Assembly: GCF_022549785.1 (NCBI RefSeq)
Contig: NZ_JAKZGO010000003.1
Coordinates: forward strand, 196,167-260,166
Length of the DNA stretch: 64,000 nucleotides
DNA from: Belliella alkalica
GTDB taxonomy: Bacteria; Bacteroidota; Bacteroidia; Cytophagales; Cyclobacteriaceae
Direction: 5' to 3'
This document shows, in pieces, positions 8,308 to 16,807 of this stretch (the first letter of the stretch is position 1; each line of letters opens with the position of its first letter). The notes under the pieces were generated by a model. That model saw nothing but the letters and a program-made list of their open reading frames with translations, had not been told where the DNA came from and did no database searches. A program made the position numbers and the translations under genes.

Positions 8308-8490
8308 CTTCTATCTGCTTGAAATATTCAGCCATCCCTTATTCTGCCAAATTGACCATGTCCTTGTCTTCTTTGGCTTGACTATATGATTTTACATATG
8401 CAGCTCTTTTAAGATGCTCAAGGTATAATCTTAAGGCTTTTTCAATTAGCTTGTTTTTAGGTGTTTTTAACTTTTTGGCTTATTCATCGA
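8294..8490 (-). pseudogene. Decayed antitoxin remnant paired with the MazF-type copy
   Basis: A duplicate of the antitoxin at 13406-13648. Two in-frame TAA codons interrupt it, at 8339-8341 (a Glu codon in the intact copy) and 8480-8482 (a His codon there). Similarity ends near 8490, so the N-terminal part of about 17 residues and the promoter/operator are missing. It overlaps the toxin copy by 14 bases exactly as in the intact pair. Confidence 0.85.
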
Positions 8491-8498
8491 ATACTGGT

Positions 8499-8535
8499 TT
8501 AGTCGAAAAATTCCCTGTGTTTGTCGAAAAAATTT
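8499..8535 (+). promoter_or_regulatory. Direct repeat TNGTCGAAAAATT with 21-bp period (possible LytTR operator)
   Basis: TTAGTCGAAAAATT at 8499-8512 and TTTGTCGAAAAAATT at 8520-8534 repeat with the GTCG cores 21 bases apart, two helical turns. A third, inverted core (TTTTCGACTTTT) is at 8607-8618, just before the receptor start. LytTR regulators typically bind paired direct repeats of about this period. The adjacent regulator at 12253-12990 is therefore a candidate, by inference. Confidence 0.5.
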
Positions 8536-8627
8536 AAAAAAGAAGCTAGTGTTTTATTATTTCAACCGATGAAAAGTATATATAGGTTTCAGATCGGTAT
8601 TATTTCTTTTCGACTTTTCATAAAATA

Positions 8628-11051
8628 ATGTTAAGGAATATGAAACAGTTTAGTAAAATACTATTTGTAATGTTGTTTTGTACTGTAGCTAAAGAAGTAC
8701 AGGGACAGATAAAAGGCAGGGTAATGGAGAGTAGCGAATCAGGAGCTCCGTTTGCTACTGTGCAACTACTTTCCTCCAAAGACAGTAGTATGGTCAAAGG
8801 AGCTATTACTGACGAAGAGGGCGAGTTTGTTATTCAAACAGCAAACCCAGGCGAGTACTTATTGGGGATTAGTTCAATAGGTTATTCTTCTTACAAAGGA
8901 GAGGTGTTTACTTATAATGGTGATTTAAAGGTACTTTCTCCAATCGTCCTTAGTGAGTCAGCTGTAGCACTTGATGAAGTGGTAGTGAAAGGACAGCGAC
9001 CTGTAATGGAAAGAAAATCTGATCGGTTTGTTATGGATGTCACAGCCAGTTCATTTCAAGCAGATAACTTAATGGATATTTTCAGGGCATTGCCATTTGT
9101 CCAGATCAGTGATGGTGGTATTGCTATCAATGGACGTCCCAATGTTTTGATTGTATTGGACAATGTACAGATGCCTGGTGCAACAATGAATACAATACTT
9201 GAAAATATGACAGGAGATGAAATAGAAAATATTGAATTCATCACGAATCCATCTTCTCGATATCCATCCAATATCAATTCAGTAATCAGAATTACTACAA
9301 AAAAGTCAAAGAATTATGGACTTACCGGGAGTGCCAGAGGAAATTTCTCTCAGGGAGTCAAGTTTCGGGGAAGCGGGGGAGTATCATTAATATACCGTAA
9401 GGAAAAATGGTTTGCAGATCTAAATGTAAATTATTCATCAAACAACTTTTTCCTGGATAGAAATGGCTATAGAACAATGACCATAGATGGCGTTCCGCGT
9501 GTATTCAATGAAGCTTATGAATCTATTACTGTTTGGAACACCCTCATGCTTAGAGGAAGGGTTGAATACAGTTTTTCTCCAAAACATGCTTTTGGAATTC
9601 AGGCCAATTACTCAAACAAAGATGTTCCTGATAGATCTTTGAGTAATAACCAAATAGGTTTTTCCAATAACATAGGAGGGGTAGCCGACTCAACGCTTGT
9701 GAGTGATGCGATTACTTATGGGTATCAGAATACTCAAAATTATAGTGCCTATTACTCTGGTAAGTTAGATGACAAGGGGAGACGTATGGATTTGGTATTG
9801 ACCTACACGCCAATTGGAAATAGAAATAGTGATGAAATGTTTTTTCAAGATATGCTTTCCTCAGAAGGAGACCTTTTAGCCAATCTACCAGTTGTTAGAA
9901 ATACAGCTGTCAGTAATGCTAAAATCTATGTAGGACAACTGGATTTTGAGTTGCCATTTGAAAATGGATGGAATGGAACGGCGGGAGCGAAGGTGACTTT
10001 GTCTACCAATAAGACTAGACCCTTTCAGGAAGTAAAGCAAAATGACCTTTTTGTAAAGGAAGAAGAGTTTAGCTTTCAAAATGACTTTGAAGAGCAAATA
10101 TGGGCAGGGTATGGTTCCTTAGGAAAGACGTTTGGGAAGACAACCATTGATGCAGGCTTACGGGTAGAACACTCCACGATGTTGGTACAAGACTTGGTTG
10201 AAAGTTCCGTTCCAGTTGATAGGGTATTTACAGACTTCTTCCCTACTTTGATGATTTCTAGGCCCCTATCGGAACAGGTAATAATGAGTTTTAATTATAG
10301 GGAAACAATTAGTCGCCCTGGATTTTCTGTTCTGACCCCATATCGAATTTATAGAGATGATTTTACCATAATGGAAGGTAATCCAGAACTTCGCCCCCAG
10401 TATAATAGATTCCTAACTATCAATAGTGTTATAAAGGAAAACCTTTTTCTTGAATTAGAATACAAGCAAGAACGAGATGTTTATACCCATATTCCCGAAC
10501 TGGTTGATAACACGATGATTCTTAAGATGAGGAATTTTGATCTGGATTACTATAGTTTGACCATGAACTACAGTTACCAATTTACAGATTGGTGGTCAGG
10601 GAGTGTATTTGGCATGGGAGCTTTGTACGATGGGAGGATGTTTCAGGAAAACTTCAGGGATATAGAAATCCCGCAAAGCTTTTTCCACACTTTAGGTATT
10701 AACAATACCCTCAGCCTACCAAAGAATCTTAAGTTGGATTTAGGATATAACTATACAGGGCCATTTCATTATGGTCTGGTGAAGACAATAACCAATCAAT
10801 TTACGAGAATTGCCTTAAGTGGAGGATTGTTTGAGAATAAGTTACGCTATACAATTTCTGCATTGGATGTATTCAGGGGTAGTTTTGAAGGGGGAGAGAT
10901 TACTTCATTCAATACCTTTATGAGGTCTGTAGATTACAGGGATGCAAGAAGATTTCAAATCGGTCTTGTTTACTCCTTTGGCAAGAAAACTGTGAAAAGA
11001 GCAAGCAGTAAGGGGTTGGGTAATGAAGATGTAATCGACAGGGTGGATTGA
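8628..11051 (+). CDS. TonB-dependent receptor-like outer-membrane beta-barrel protein
   Basis: An 807-residue outer-membrane protein. A signal peptide ends near residue 27, then a carboxypeptidase-regulatory-like domain (about 28-110, starting IKGRVMESSESGAPFATVQL) and a plug-like segment (VALDEVVVKGQ, then DLMDIFRALPFVQ pattern). The rest is a long barrel of alternating aromatic strands ending in a YSFG-type strand followed by a basic tail. It matches the OMP_b-brl_3 type rather than full SusC. The ligand is unknown. The neighbouring histidine kinase and LytTR regulator probably control it. ATGs at 8628 and 8640 are both possible starts. Confidence 0.88.
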   Translation: MLRNMKQFSKILFVMLFCTVAKEVQGQIKGRVMESSESGAPFATVQLLSSKDSSMVKGAITDEEGEFVIQTANPGEYLLGISSIGYSSYKGEVFTYNGDLKVLSPIVLSESAVALDEVVVKGQRPVMERKSDRFVMDVTASSFQADNLMDIFRALPFVQISDGGIAINGRPNVLIVLDNVQMPGATMNTILENMTGDEIENIEFITNPSSRYPSNINSVIRITTKKSKNYGLTGSARGNFSQGVKFRGSGGVSLIYRKEKWFADLNVNYSSNNFFLDRNGYRTMTIDGVPRVFNEAYESITVWNTLMLRGRVEYSFSPKHAFGIQANYSNKDVPDRSLSNNQIGFSNNIGGVADSTLVSDAITYGYQNTQNYSAYYSGKLDDKGRRMDLVLTYTPIGNRNSDEMFFQDMLSSEGDLLANLPVVRNTAVSNAKIYVGQLDFELPFENGWNGTAGAKVTLSTNKTRPFQEVKQNDLFVKEEEFSFQNDFEEQIWAGYGSLGKTFGKTTIDAGLRVEHSTMLVQDLVESSVPVDRVFTDFFPTLMISRPLSEQVIMSFNYRETISRPGFSVLTPYRIYRDDFTIMEGNPELRPQYNRFLTINSVIKENLFLELEYKQERDVYTHIPELVDNTMILKMRNFDLDYYSLTMNYSYQFTDWWSGSVFGMGALYDGRMFQENFRDIEIPQSFFHTLGINNTLSLPKNLKLDLGYNYTGPFHYGLVKTITNQFTRIALSGGLFENKLRYTISALDVFRGSFEGGEITSFNTFMRSVDYRDARRFQIGLVYSFGKKTVKRASSKGLGNEDVIDRVD

Positions 11052-11176
11052 AGGCTTTTAAATGTAGGGTAGTCAACAATTTTGATGTTGTTTAAAGGGC
11101 AACACAATGAATTTATATACTTTTAGGCAAGTAATATAAACGCTGTAAATTTACCATCTCAAAAAAGTAAGTATCG

Positions 11177-12256
11177 ATGGATAGTAATCAAAAACTGGCT
11201 AAAGAAAACACTTTGATCAGAGCATCTCTTTATGGAGTGAGCTTTATAATAATTTGGTTTTATAATGCCATTCTTTTTGATCAAACAAAATTTGATATTG
11301 TTATTTTGGGCTATTCGGTTTGGAATTTTGTGGTTGTAATTCTGAATCAGTTTACTATAGAAACCATTGTTTTTAGGGTTAAAAGTACTCTAAGATGGTT
11401 GATTTTGTTTGTATCCTTAGTTATACTTTATTTTGTATCGGTATTTCTTTTGGTGTATCCACTCAAATGGTTGAATTATTTTCGACCAGATGATGAAAGA
11501 ATAGAGGTAATATTCAATAGGTTTTTTTTTCCTTCAATAGAAGGTGCATTTTCAGTATTAGGACTTTCTTGGTCAACTGGTCAGTTATATTTTCATCTAT
11601 TTTTTTTACTTATTGGAACTTTTATATTTAGGTATGTACAATCTATGAAGAAAATTGCAGCTCTTCAGATAATGAATGCTAACCTTGAGTTGGATTTACT
11701 TAAATCTCAGATTCATCCCCATTTTTTGTTTAATACACTCAATAACTTATACCGATTAGTTATGGACGTTCCCCAAGCAGGGGAAGTTGTATTGAAATTG
11801 TCTGATTTATTGAGGTTTAGTCTTTACGAAAGCAACACAGAATCGATATCCCTGGGAAAGGAAATAGGGTTTTTGGAAGATTATATAGAGTTGGAAAAAA
11901 TCCGACATCATAGTCATGTTCAAATAGCATATGATTTTGAATCAGTTCAAAATAGAGATAAGCGAATTGCTCCCCTAATTTTCATTAATTTTATAGAAAA
12001 TGCCTTTAAACATGGGGTGAACAATACGGTAAAAGAGTCATGGGTAAAAATAATTTTGGAACAAACTAACAATATCGTCATCTTCAAGGTTGCAAATAGT
12101 AAAATCGGGAACGGAATTACAAAAAAGGAAGTGGGAGGACAGGGGATAGCCAGTGTTAGGAGAAGGTTGGATATTTTATATTATGGCAAATATGATTTAG
12201 AGATTTTGGATGAAGAAAGTGTATATCAGGTTAATTTAAAAATAGAACTTGCATGA
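11177..12256 (+). CDS. LytS/YehU-type sensor histidine kinase
   Basis: A 359-residue membrane kinase with about four hydrophobic segments in the first 155 residues. The dimerisation and phosphoacceptor box of the His_kinase family follows (SQIHPHFLFNTLNNLY, His180/His182), and then an HATPase-like domain with FIENAFKHGVNN (N-box) and GGQGIASVRRRL (G-box). It has no large extracytoplasmic sensor, so the signal is probably sensed in the membrane. Its stop overlaps the start of the response regulator by 4 bases (ATGA), which is translational coupling typical of such pairs. Confidence 0.93.
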   Translation: MDSNQKLAKENTLIRASLYGVSFIIIWFYNAILFDQTKFDIVILGYSVWNFVVVILNQFTIETIVFRVKSTLRWLILFVSLVILYFVSVFLLVYPLKWLNYFRPDDERIEVIFNRFFFPSIEGAFSVLGLSWSTGQLYFHLFFLLIGTFIFRYVQSMKKIAALQIMNANLELDLLKSQIHPHFLFNTLNNLYRLVMDVPQAGEVVLKLSDLLRFSLYESNTESISLGKEIGFLEDYIELEKIRHHSHVQIAYDFESVQNRDKRIAPLIFINFIENAFKHGVNNTVKESWVKIILEQTNNIVIFKVANSKIGNGITKKEVGGQGIASVRRRLDILYYGKYDLEILDEESVYQVNLKIELA

Positions 12257-12990
12257 GTATTTTTATCAAGTGTTTGATAGTAGATGACGAGCCTTTCGCT
12301 CAAGAAGTGATTGAGAAGCATGCGGAGAAAGTTCCATATCTTCAAGTGGTCAAAAAATCCAATAATGCAGTGGAGGCTCTTAAGGACATAGAAGAGTATC
12401 TACCGGATTTGGTTTTTATGGATATCCAAATGCCTGAAATGAGTGGCTTGGAATTAATCAAAATACTTAATAATCACAAGCCAAAGGTGATCATTACGAC
12501 TGCATTCCCAGAACATGCGCTTGAAGGTTTTGACTTAGATGTTTCAGACTATTTATTAAAACCAATTTCTTTTGAACGCTTTCTCAAGGCAGTAAATAAA
12601 GTTTATACATACCAAAAGCTAGCTACCCAGCCAAGGATTCCCGCTGTGCAATCTAGTGAATCTGATAGTCCAACTTTTTTCTGGGTAAAAGAAAACGGGA
12701 AATTAGTACACGTAGCCTTTGAGGATGTTCAGATGATCAAGGGGATGAAAGATTATTTACAGATTTTTTTGAAAGAAAGGCGTATCATTACCTACATGAC
12801 TATGAAACGCATCATGGAAATCCTGCCCTTACAAGATTTTATGCGTGTAAGCCGATCTTATATTGTTCGAAAATCTTCTATCATTTCCATCAATGGGAAT
12901 ATGTTGGAAACATCTCTAGGTGAGGAAGTGATGATAGGAACAACCTATCGTGATATCATTCGTGATGAAGTCAATGAGTGGCTTAAATAG
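12253..12990 (+). CDS. LytTR-family response regulator
   Basis: A 245-residue regulator. The receiver domain is roughly residues 5-122, with acidic pair D11/D12, phosphoacceptor D57 (LVFMDIQMPEMSG) and conserved K103 in YLLKP. A linker follows, then a LytTR DNA-binding domain (about 150-245) recognised from FWVKENGKLVHV, the MKDYLQIF box and FMRVSRSYIV. It is the cognate partner of the kinase just upstream. Likely targets are the repeats at 8499-8535 and perhaps the GGTCGAAATTTT/TTGGTCAAGG repeat immediately after its own stop (12991-13022). Confidence 0.93.
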   Translation: MSIFIKCLIVDDEPFAQEVIEKHAEKVPYLQVVKKSNNAVEALKDIEEYLPDLVFMDIQMPEMSGLELIKILNNHKPKVIITTAFPEHALEGFDLDVSDYLLKPISFERFLKAVNKVYTYQKLATQPRIPAVQSSESDSPTFFWVKENGKLVHVAFEDVQMIKGMKDYLQIFLKERRIITYMTMKRIMEILPLQDFMRVSRSYIVRKSSIISINGNMLETSLGEEVMIGTTYRDIIRDEVNEWLK

Positions 12991-13086
12991 TTGGTCGAAA
13001 TTTTCAATTAAATTGGTCAAGGATTAATATGGATGGTAAACTCTTTAAGCCACAAACAATTGATCTCAAAAAACAAAATCATTCAG

Positions 13087-13419
13087 CTACATCGTAGTAA
13101 TATCTCCCAAAGTTGCCAAAGCCATTTGCAGTTCCTTGTCGGAAATTTTACCGATTTTTTCTACCAAGCGCTCTTTCGAAATTGAGCGAATATGAAAAAC
13201 CATCATTTCAGATATTTCCCTCAGGTTGTTCGTAGTGTCAGGGATTAAAATTGGGTTACCTTGATAATTTTTTATTTTGGAAGTCAAAGGAACAGTGATG
13301 ACTACTTTGAGGTGTTTGTTGAGTAAGTTTCCACTGATAATGACTACTGGACGAAAGCCAGCTTGCTCAGAATCTTTACTAGGATTCAGATCAGCATACC
13401 AGATTTCACCTTGTTTCAT
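13087..13419 (-). CDS. MazF/PemK-type mRNA interferase toxin
   Basis: A 110-residue type II toxin of the PemK/MazF family. It begins KQGEIWYADLNPSKDSEQAG and continues with FRPVVIISG, the conserved core with the nucleic-acid binding loop, and then VPLTSKIKNYQGNPILIP. It would cleave mRNA. It is the second gene, overlapping the antitoxin by 14 bases. A second, decayed copy lies at 7975-8307. Both N- and C-terminal parts match the family length, so this one should be functional. Confidence 0.9.
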   Translation of the reverse strand: MKQGEIWYADLNPSKDSEQAGFRPVVIISGNLLNKHLKVVITVPLTSKIKNYQGNPILIPDTTNNLREISEMMVFHIRSISKERLVEKIGKISDKELQMALATLGDITTM

Positions 13420-13648
13420 CTTCTATTTGCTTGAAATATTCAGCCATCCCTTCTTCTGCTAAATTGACCATGTCCTTGTCTTCTTTGGTTTGACTATATG
13501 AATTGACATATGCAGCTCTTTTGAGATGCTCAAGGTATAATCTTAAGGCTTTTTCAATTAGCTTGTTTTTTGGGATTTCTAATTTCTTGGCATGCTCATC
13601 GAGCATTTCCAATAAGTCATTTGGAAGTGAGCTAGTAAAAGTTGCCAT
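13406..13648 (-). CDS. Antitoxin of the MazF-type pair (RHH-like)
   Basis: An 80-residue protein starting MATFTSSLPNDLLEMLDEHA, with the beta-strand then two helices of a ribbon-helix-helix/CopG-like DNA-binding fold (PKNKLIEKALRLYLEHL). The C-terminal part, about residues 45-80, is charged and would wrap the toxin. The ATG at 13648 is chosen over an upstream in-frame ATG at 13675 because it starts directly at the RHH strand. It precedes and overlaps the toxin, the usual order. It probably represses its own promoter through the palindrome at 13672-13706. Confidence 0.85.
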   Translation of the reverse strand: MATFTSSLPNDLLEMLDEHAKKLEIPKNKLIEKALRLYLEHLKRAAYVNSYSQTKEDKDMVNLAEEGMAEYFKQIEDETR

Positions 13649-13671
13649 ATTTTTACATTTGAAGTAATAAT

Positions 13672-13706
13672 ACAAATTATATTTATAAAATGTAAATATA
13701 ATTTGT
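13672..13706 (-). promoter_or_regulatory. Perfect 14-bp inverted repeat, probable toxin-antitoxin operator
   Basis: ACAAATTATATTTA at 13672-13685 is repeated in reverse complement at 13693-13706 with a 7-base spacer. It lies 24 bases upstream of the antitoxin ATG, where RHH antitoxins usually bind. The decayed copy at 8490 has lost this element. Confidence 0.75.
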
Positions 13707-13728
13707 CAAAAATTATTCATGAACTTTA

Positions 13729-14535
13729 CTACATCTCTCCCTCAAACACAAAATAACCTTCTTTCCAAACCCCTTTTTCTACTTTCTCATCAAACAATCC
13801 AAACACTGTCGACCCTGACCCTGACATGGCAGCGTAGAAAGCACCCATTTCATAAAGTTTACTTTTGATAGCTGCAATCTCTGGGTATTTGGGGAAGATG
13901 CTTGCTTCAAAATCATTGACCAATTCGTCCTTCCACCTCGATCGGTCGGCAAGGACTTCAGATAGGTTAACTGTCGGTGCTTGTGGGACTACACCAGCAT
14001 ACGCTTCTTTTGTCCCAATGTGTATATTTGGGTTGATTAGTAGAAGGTGTTTGCCTTTCAGGTCGATATTCACTGGCTCAAGAACTTCTCCTCTTCCTGT
14101 AGCGATCTTTGGCGTATTTTCTACGAAAAAAGCACAATCACTACCCAATTGCGCAGCATAATCTTCCAAAAACCAATCTTCAAGCAACAAATCAAAAAGA
14201 TTGTTCATCATGCTCAATGCAAAAGCAGCATCTGCTGAACCACCTCCCAAACCTGCACCCATAGGGATGTTTTTGTGAAGATGAATGCTCACATGCGGCA
14301 ATTCATTGAAGTCTTTGCGCAGGAGTTTGAATGCTTTGAGGATGAGGTTGTCTTTGTCTGAACCAGGGATAGGCAACCCCGTACTTGTGAAAGTGGTTTT
14401 CTTGTCTAAGATCATTTCTAACGCATCGTACAGAGGAATGGGGACCATGCAAGTCTCTACCTCGTGATAGCCATCTTTTCTTTTGGCTGTGATGTGTAAG
14501 CCAAGATTTATTTTTGCATTTGGGAAACTGATCAT
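13729..14535 (-). CDS. ispE: 4-diphosphocytidyl-2-C-methyl-D-erythritol kinase
   Basis: A 268-residue GHMP kinase of the non-mevalonate isoprenoid pathway. It phosphorylates the 2-hydroxyl of CDP-methylerythritol with ATP. The N-terminus AKINLGLHITAKRKDGYHE is the IspE signature, including the lysine and histidine substrate residues. The glycine-rich ATP loop is PMGAGLGGGSADAAFAL. Near the C-terminus MSGSGSTVFGLF is the third GHMP motif. The length is close to the family norm, slightly short at the C-terminus. It stands alone between a toxin-antitoxin pair and the ilv leader. Confidence 0.94.
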   Translation of the reverse strand: MISFPNAKINLGLHITAKRKDGYHEVETCMVPIPLYDALEMILDKKTTFTSTGLPIPGSDKDNLILKAFKLLRKDFNELPHVSIHLHKNIPMGAGLGGGSADAAFALSMMNNLFDLLLEDWFLEDYAAQLGSDCAFFVENTPKIATGRGEVLEPVNIDLKGKHLLLINPNIHIGTKEAYAGVVPQAPTVNLSEVLADRSRWKDELVNDFEASIFPKYPEIAAIKSKLYEMGAFYAAMSGSGSTVFGLFDEKVEKGVWKEGYFVFEGEM

Positions 14536-14888
14536 GCCCCGAATTTATAAATTATGTGACGAGATAAATAATTCACCAAGCAAATCTTTCAAAACCATTT
14601 GTTTTTCAATAGTTTATTGTTTTTTATTGTGATTTGTGGAAATACAAAAACTTTGCGTATTCATTACTGTATCTTATCGATAAGGATTTTTTATTTATAA
14701 AAAAATCAAAAAAAATAACTTTTTGTTAACACTTAGCGAATCCGTGATTTTGTTTTGAAATTTTAAATAAATTTTGAAAAATAAATATATAATTCTGATT
14801 TTGTTCAAAAAATAGATTTATAATTTTTTCAAAAAGTTTAATGACGGTATTTAAAATTTAAATGTGAGATAAAAAAAGAATTAAAATA
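14536..14888. other. AT-rich intergenic region upstream of the ilv promoter
   Basis: About 350 bases with very low GC and long A and T runs. No open frame or repeat is visible. It separates the divergent ispE gene from the ilv-leu operon and probably holds its upstream promoter elements. Nothing else is recognised. Confidence 0.6.
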
Positions 14889-14919
14889 TTGTAAGTATGG
14901 AAATTGAGGTTTAATATTG
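14889..14919 (+). promoter_or_regulatory. Candidate Bacteroidota-type promoter of the ilv-leu operon
   Basis: TTG at 14889-14891 and TAATATTG at 14912-14919, 20 bases apart, match the -33 (TTG) and -7 (TAnnTTTG) elements of Bacteroidota sigma-ABfr promoters with one mismatch. Transcription would start near 14926, about 33 bases upstream of the leader peptide ATG. The assignment is by pattern only. Confidence 0.5.
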
Positions 14920-14958
14920 TATCACGAAATCGAAACAAAAAATATTAACCATAACCAC

Positions 14959-15015
14959 ATGTTTAAATCAGTCAGCCTTATTGGAATTATTATTCTCATC
15001 ATTGGAAAACAATGA
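14959..15015 (+). CDS. ilv-leu operon leader peptide (attenuation)
   Basis: An 18-residue frame, MFKSVSLIGIIILIIGKQ, holding six Ile, two Leu and one Val. These are the three amino acids made by the operon that follows. The stop TGA overlaps the first arm of the antiterminator hairpin (15013-15020). Stalling at the Ile codons would leave that arm free. Completing translation would cover it and let the terminator form. This is the classic layout of a transcription attenuator. The open frame is too short for a gene caller, but the composition and the hairpins make it credible. Confidence 0.9.
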   Translation: MFKSVSLIGIIILIIGKQ

Positions 15016-15085
15016 GGCGCTAGACTATATAAATTAAACAACCATATAATTCTAGGTGCCTCATCCAAGTGAGGCACTTTTTTTT
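15013..15085 (+). terminator. Attenuator: antiterminator/terminator alternative hairpins
   Basis: The terminator stem is AGGTGCCTCA (15054-15063) with TGAGGCACTT (15070-15079), loop TCCAAG, followed by 8 T (15078-15085). The upstream TGAGGCGC at 15013-15020 can pair with the same GTGCCTCA arm (one G-T wobble), and a further CTAG/TAG extension is possible. The two pairings exclude each other. The ribosome position on the leader peptide therefore decides whether RNA polymerase reads into ilvD. Confidence 0.92.
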
Positions 15086-15116
15086 ATACAAGCTTATTAA
15101 ATAAACCTATTGAACC

Positions 15117-16796
15117 ATGAGTTTGAAGAAATACAGTTGGGAAATCAGCCAAAATGAAGAGCATCCGGCCGGCAAGGCCATGTTGTATGCCACAGGCTTG
15201 ACTGATAAGAAAATGAACCAACCCTTCGTGGGTGTTGCCAGTTGCGGCTATGAAAGCAACCCTTGCAACATGCACCTCAACGACTTCGCCGGTCTGATCA
15301 AAGCATCTTCCCAAGAGCATGATCTGACCGGTTTAGTATTTAATACCATTGGTATTTCGGATGGTACGACGATGGGTACTTTGGGTATGCGCTATTCCCT
15401 TGTATCTAGGGAGATCATCGCCGATTCTATAGAATCTTTTATCATCGGTCATTCCTTTGATGGCTGTATCTCTGTCGCAGGTTGTGACAAAAATATGCCA
15501 GGAGCACTGATGGGAATGATCAGGACAAACAGACCCTCAATCCTCGTCTATGGCGGAACAATAGCCTCGGGCAATTACAAAGGTGAAAAACTTAACATTG
15601 TATCTGCATTCGAAGCTTTTGGCAAGCGTGTCAATGGAAATATTTCTGATGAAGACTATGATGGTGTGATCCGAAATTCATGCCCTGGAAAAGGCGCTTG
15701 CGGAGGAATGTACACAGCAAATACCATGTCTTCTGCCATCGAGGCAATGGGCATGTCTTTGCCTTATTCCGCATCATATCCTGCTAATTCCCCCGAGAAA
15801 TTGAGGGAGTGTAGAGAGGTCAATAAATTCATGAAAATCCTTCTTGAAAAAGACATCAAACCAAGTGATATCATTACCAAAAAGAGTTTGGAGAATGCTG
15901 TCACTGTGACAATAGCACTGGGAGGAAGTACCAACGCTGTGATGCATATCATTGCGATTGCGAGGACTGCCGGTATTGATTTTACCATTGAAGATTTTAA
16001 GGCGATCAACGCAAAAACTCCGATGATTGGAGACTTCAAGCCTTCAGGTAAATTTATGATGGAAGACCTTCACGAGCAGGGTGGACTTCCTGCATTTATG
16101 AAGTACATGTTGCAAAATGGATTTTTACATGGCGATTGCCTTACAGTAACTGGTAAAACTTTAGCTGAAAATCTTGAGAATATTGATGCCATTGTTCCTT
16201 CTATGGTCAATGTAATCCATCCTTTAGAACAACCTATCAAGGCTACGGGACACCTTTGTATCTTAGATGGAAATCTTGCCCCTGATGGAGCAGTTGCCAA
16301 AATCACAGGAAAAGAAGGGAGTTCATTTACAGGGCCTGCAAGGGTTTTTGACTCAGAGCAAGAGGCAAATGACGCCATTCGTGACCATAAAGTACAGAAA
16401 GGTGAAGTACTTGTGATTCGAAATATTGGCCCAAAAGGTGGTCCAGGCATGCCTGAGATGCTTAAGCCTACATCAATGATCATTGGTGCTGGCTTGGGTT
16501 CTGATGTGGCATTGATTACTGATGGCAGATTTTCTGGTGGTACTCATGGCTTTGTGGTAGGACATGTCACTCCGGAAGCATTTCTTGGAGGACCGATCGG
16601 ATTACTGAAAGATGGTGATATGGTCACTATTGATGCAGACAAACTGAAATTGACTTGTGAAGTCAGTGAAGAGGAGTTTTCTGAGAGAAGAAAGGCTTGG
16701 AAAAAGAAAGACATTAAGGGCCTACAAGGTACTTTGAAAAAATATAATTTATTGGTTTCCACAGCCTCTGAAGGATGTGTGACTGACAAACAATAA
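15117..16796 (+). CDS. ilvD: Dihydroxy-acid dehydratase
   Basis: A 559-residue Fe-S dehydratase. It converts dihydroxy-isovalerate and dihydroxy-methylvalerate to the 2-oxo acids of valine and isoleucine. Family blocks are [27 protein letters not shown] and [16 protein letters not shown], which supply the cluster cysteines. The last third includes [18 protein letters not shown] and HVTPEA. It is the first structural gene after the attenuator, and ilvB follows 11 bases after the stop. The length matches the family. Confidence 0.96.
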   Translation: MSLKKYSWEISQNEEHPAGKAMLYATGLTDKKMNQPFVGVASCGYESNPCNMHLNDFAGLIKASSQEHDLTGLVFNTIGISDGTTMGTLGMRYSLVSREIIADSIESFIIGHSFDGCISVAGCDKNMPGALMGMIRTNRPSILVYGGTIASGNYKGEKLNIVSAFEAFGKRVNGNISDEDYDGVIRNSCPGKGACGGMYTANTMSSAIEAMGMSLPYSASYPANSPEKLRECREVNKFMKILLEKDIKPSDIITKKSLENAVTVTIALGGSTNAVMHIIAIARTAGIDFTIEDFKAINAKTPMIGDFKPSGKFMMEDLHEQGGLPAFMKYMLQNGFLHGDCLTVTGKTLAENLENIDAIVPSMVNVIHPLEQPIKATGHLCILDGNLAPDGAVAKITGKEGSSFTGPARVFDSEQEANDAIRDHKVQKGEVLVIRNIGPKGGPGMPEMLKPTSMIIGAGLGSDVALITDGRFSGGTHGFVVGHVTPEAFLGGPIGLLKDGDMVTIDADKLKLTCEVSEEEFSERRKAWKKKDIKGLQGTLKKYNLLVSTASEGCVTDKQ

Positions 16797-16807
16797 AACC
16801 CAACACC

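Noticed and set aside
7859-8389. Plus-strand frames across the decayed toxin-antitoxin copy
   Set aside because: They are antisense to a sequence that aligns with the intact toxin-antitoxin pair on the minus strand.
12991-13022. Terminator after the LytTR gene
   Set aside because: The sequence shows a direct repeat (GGTCGAAATTTT, TTGGTCAAGG), not an inverted repeat with a T run.
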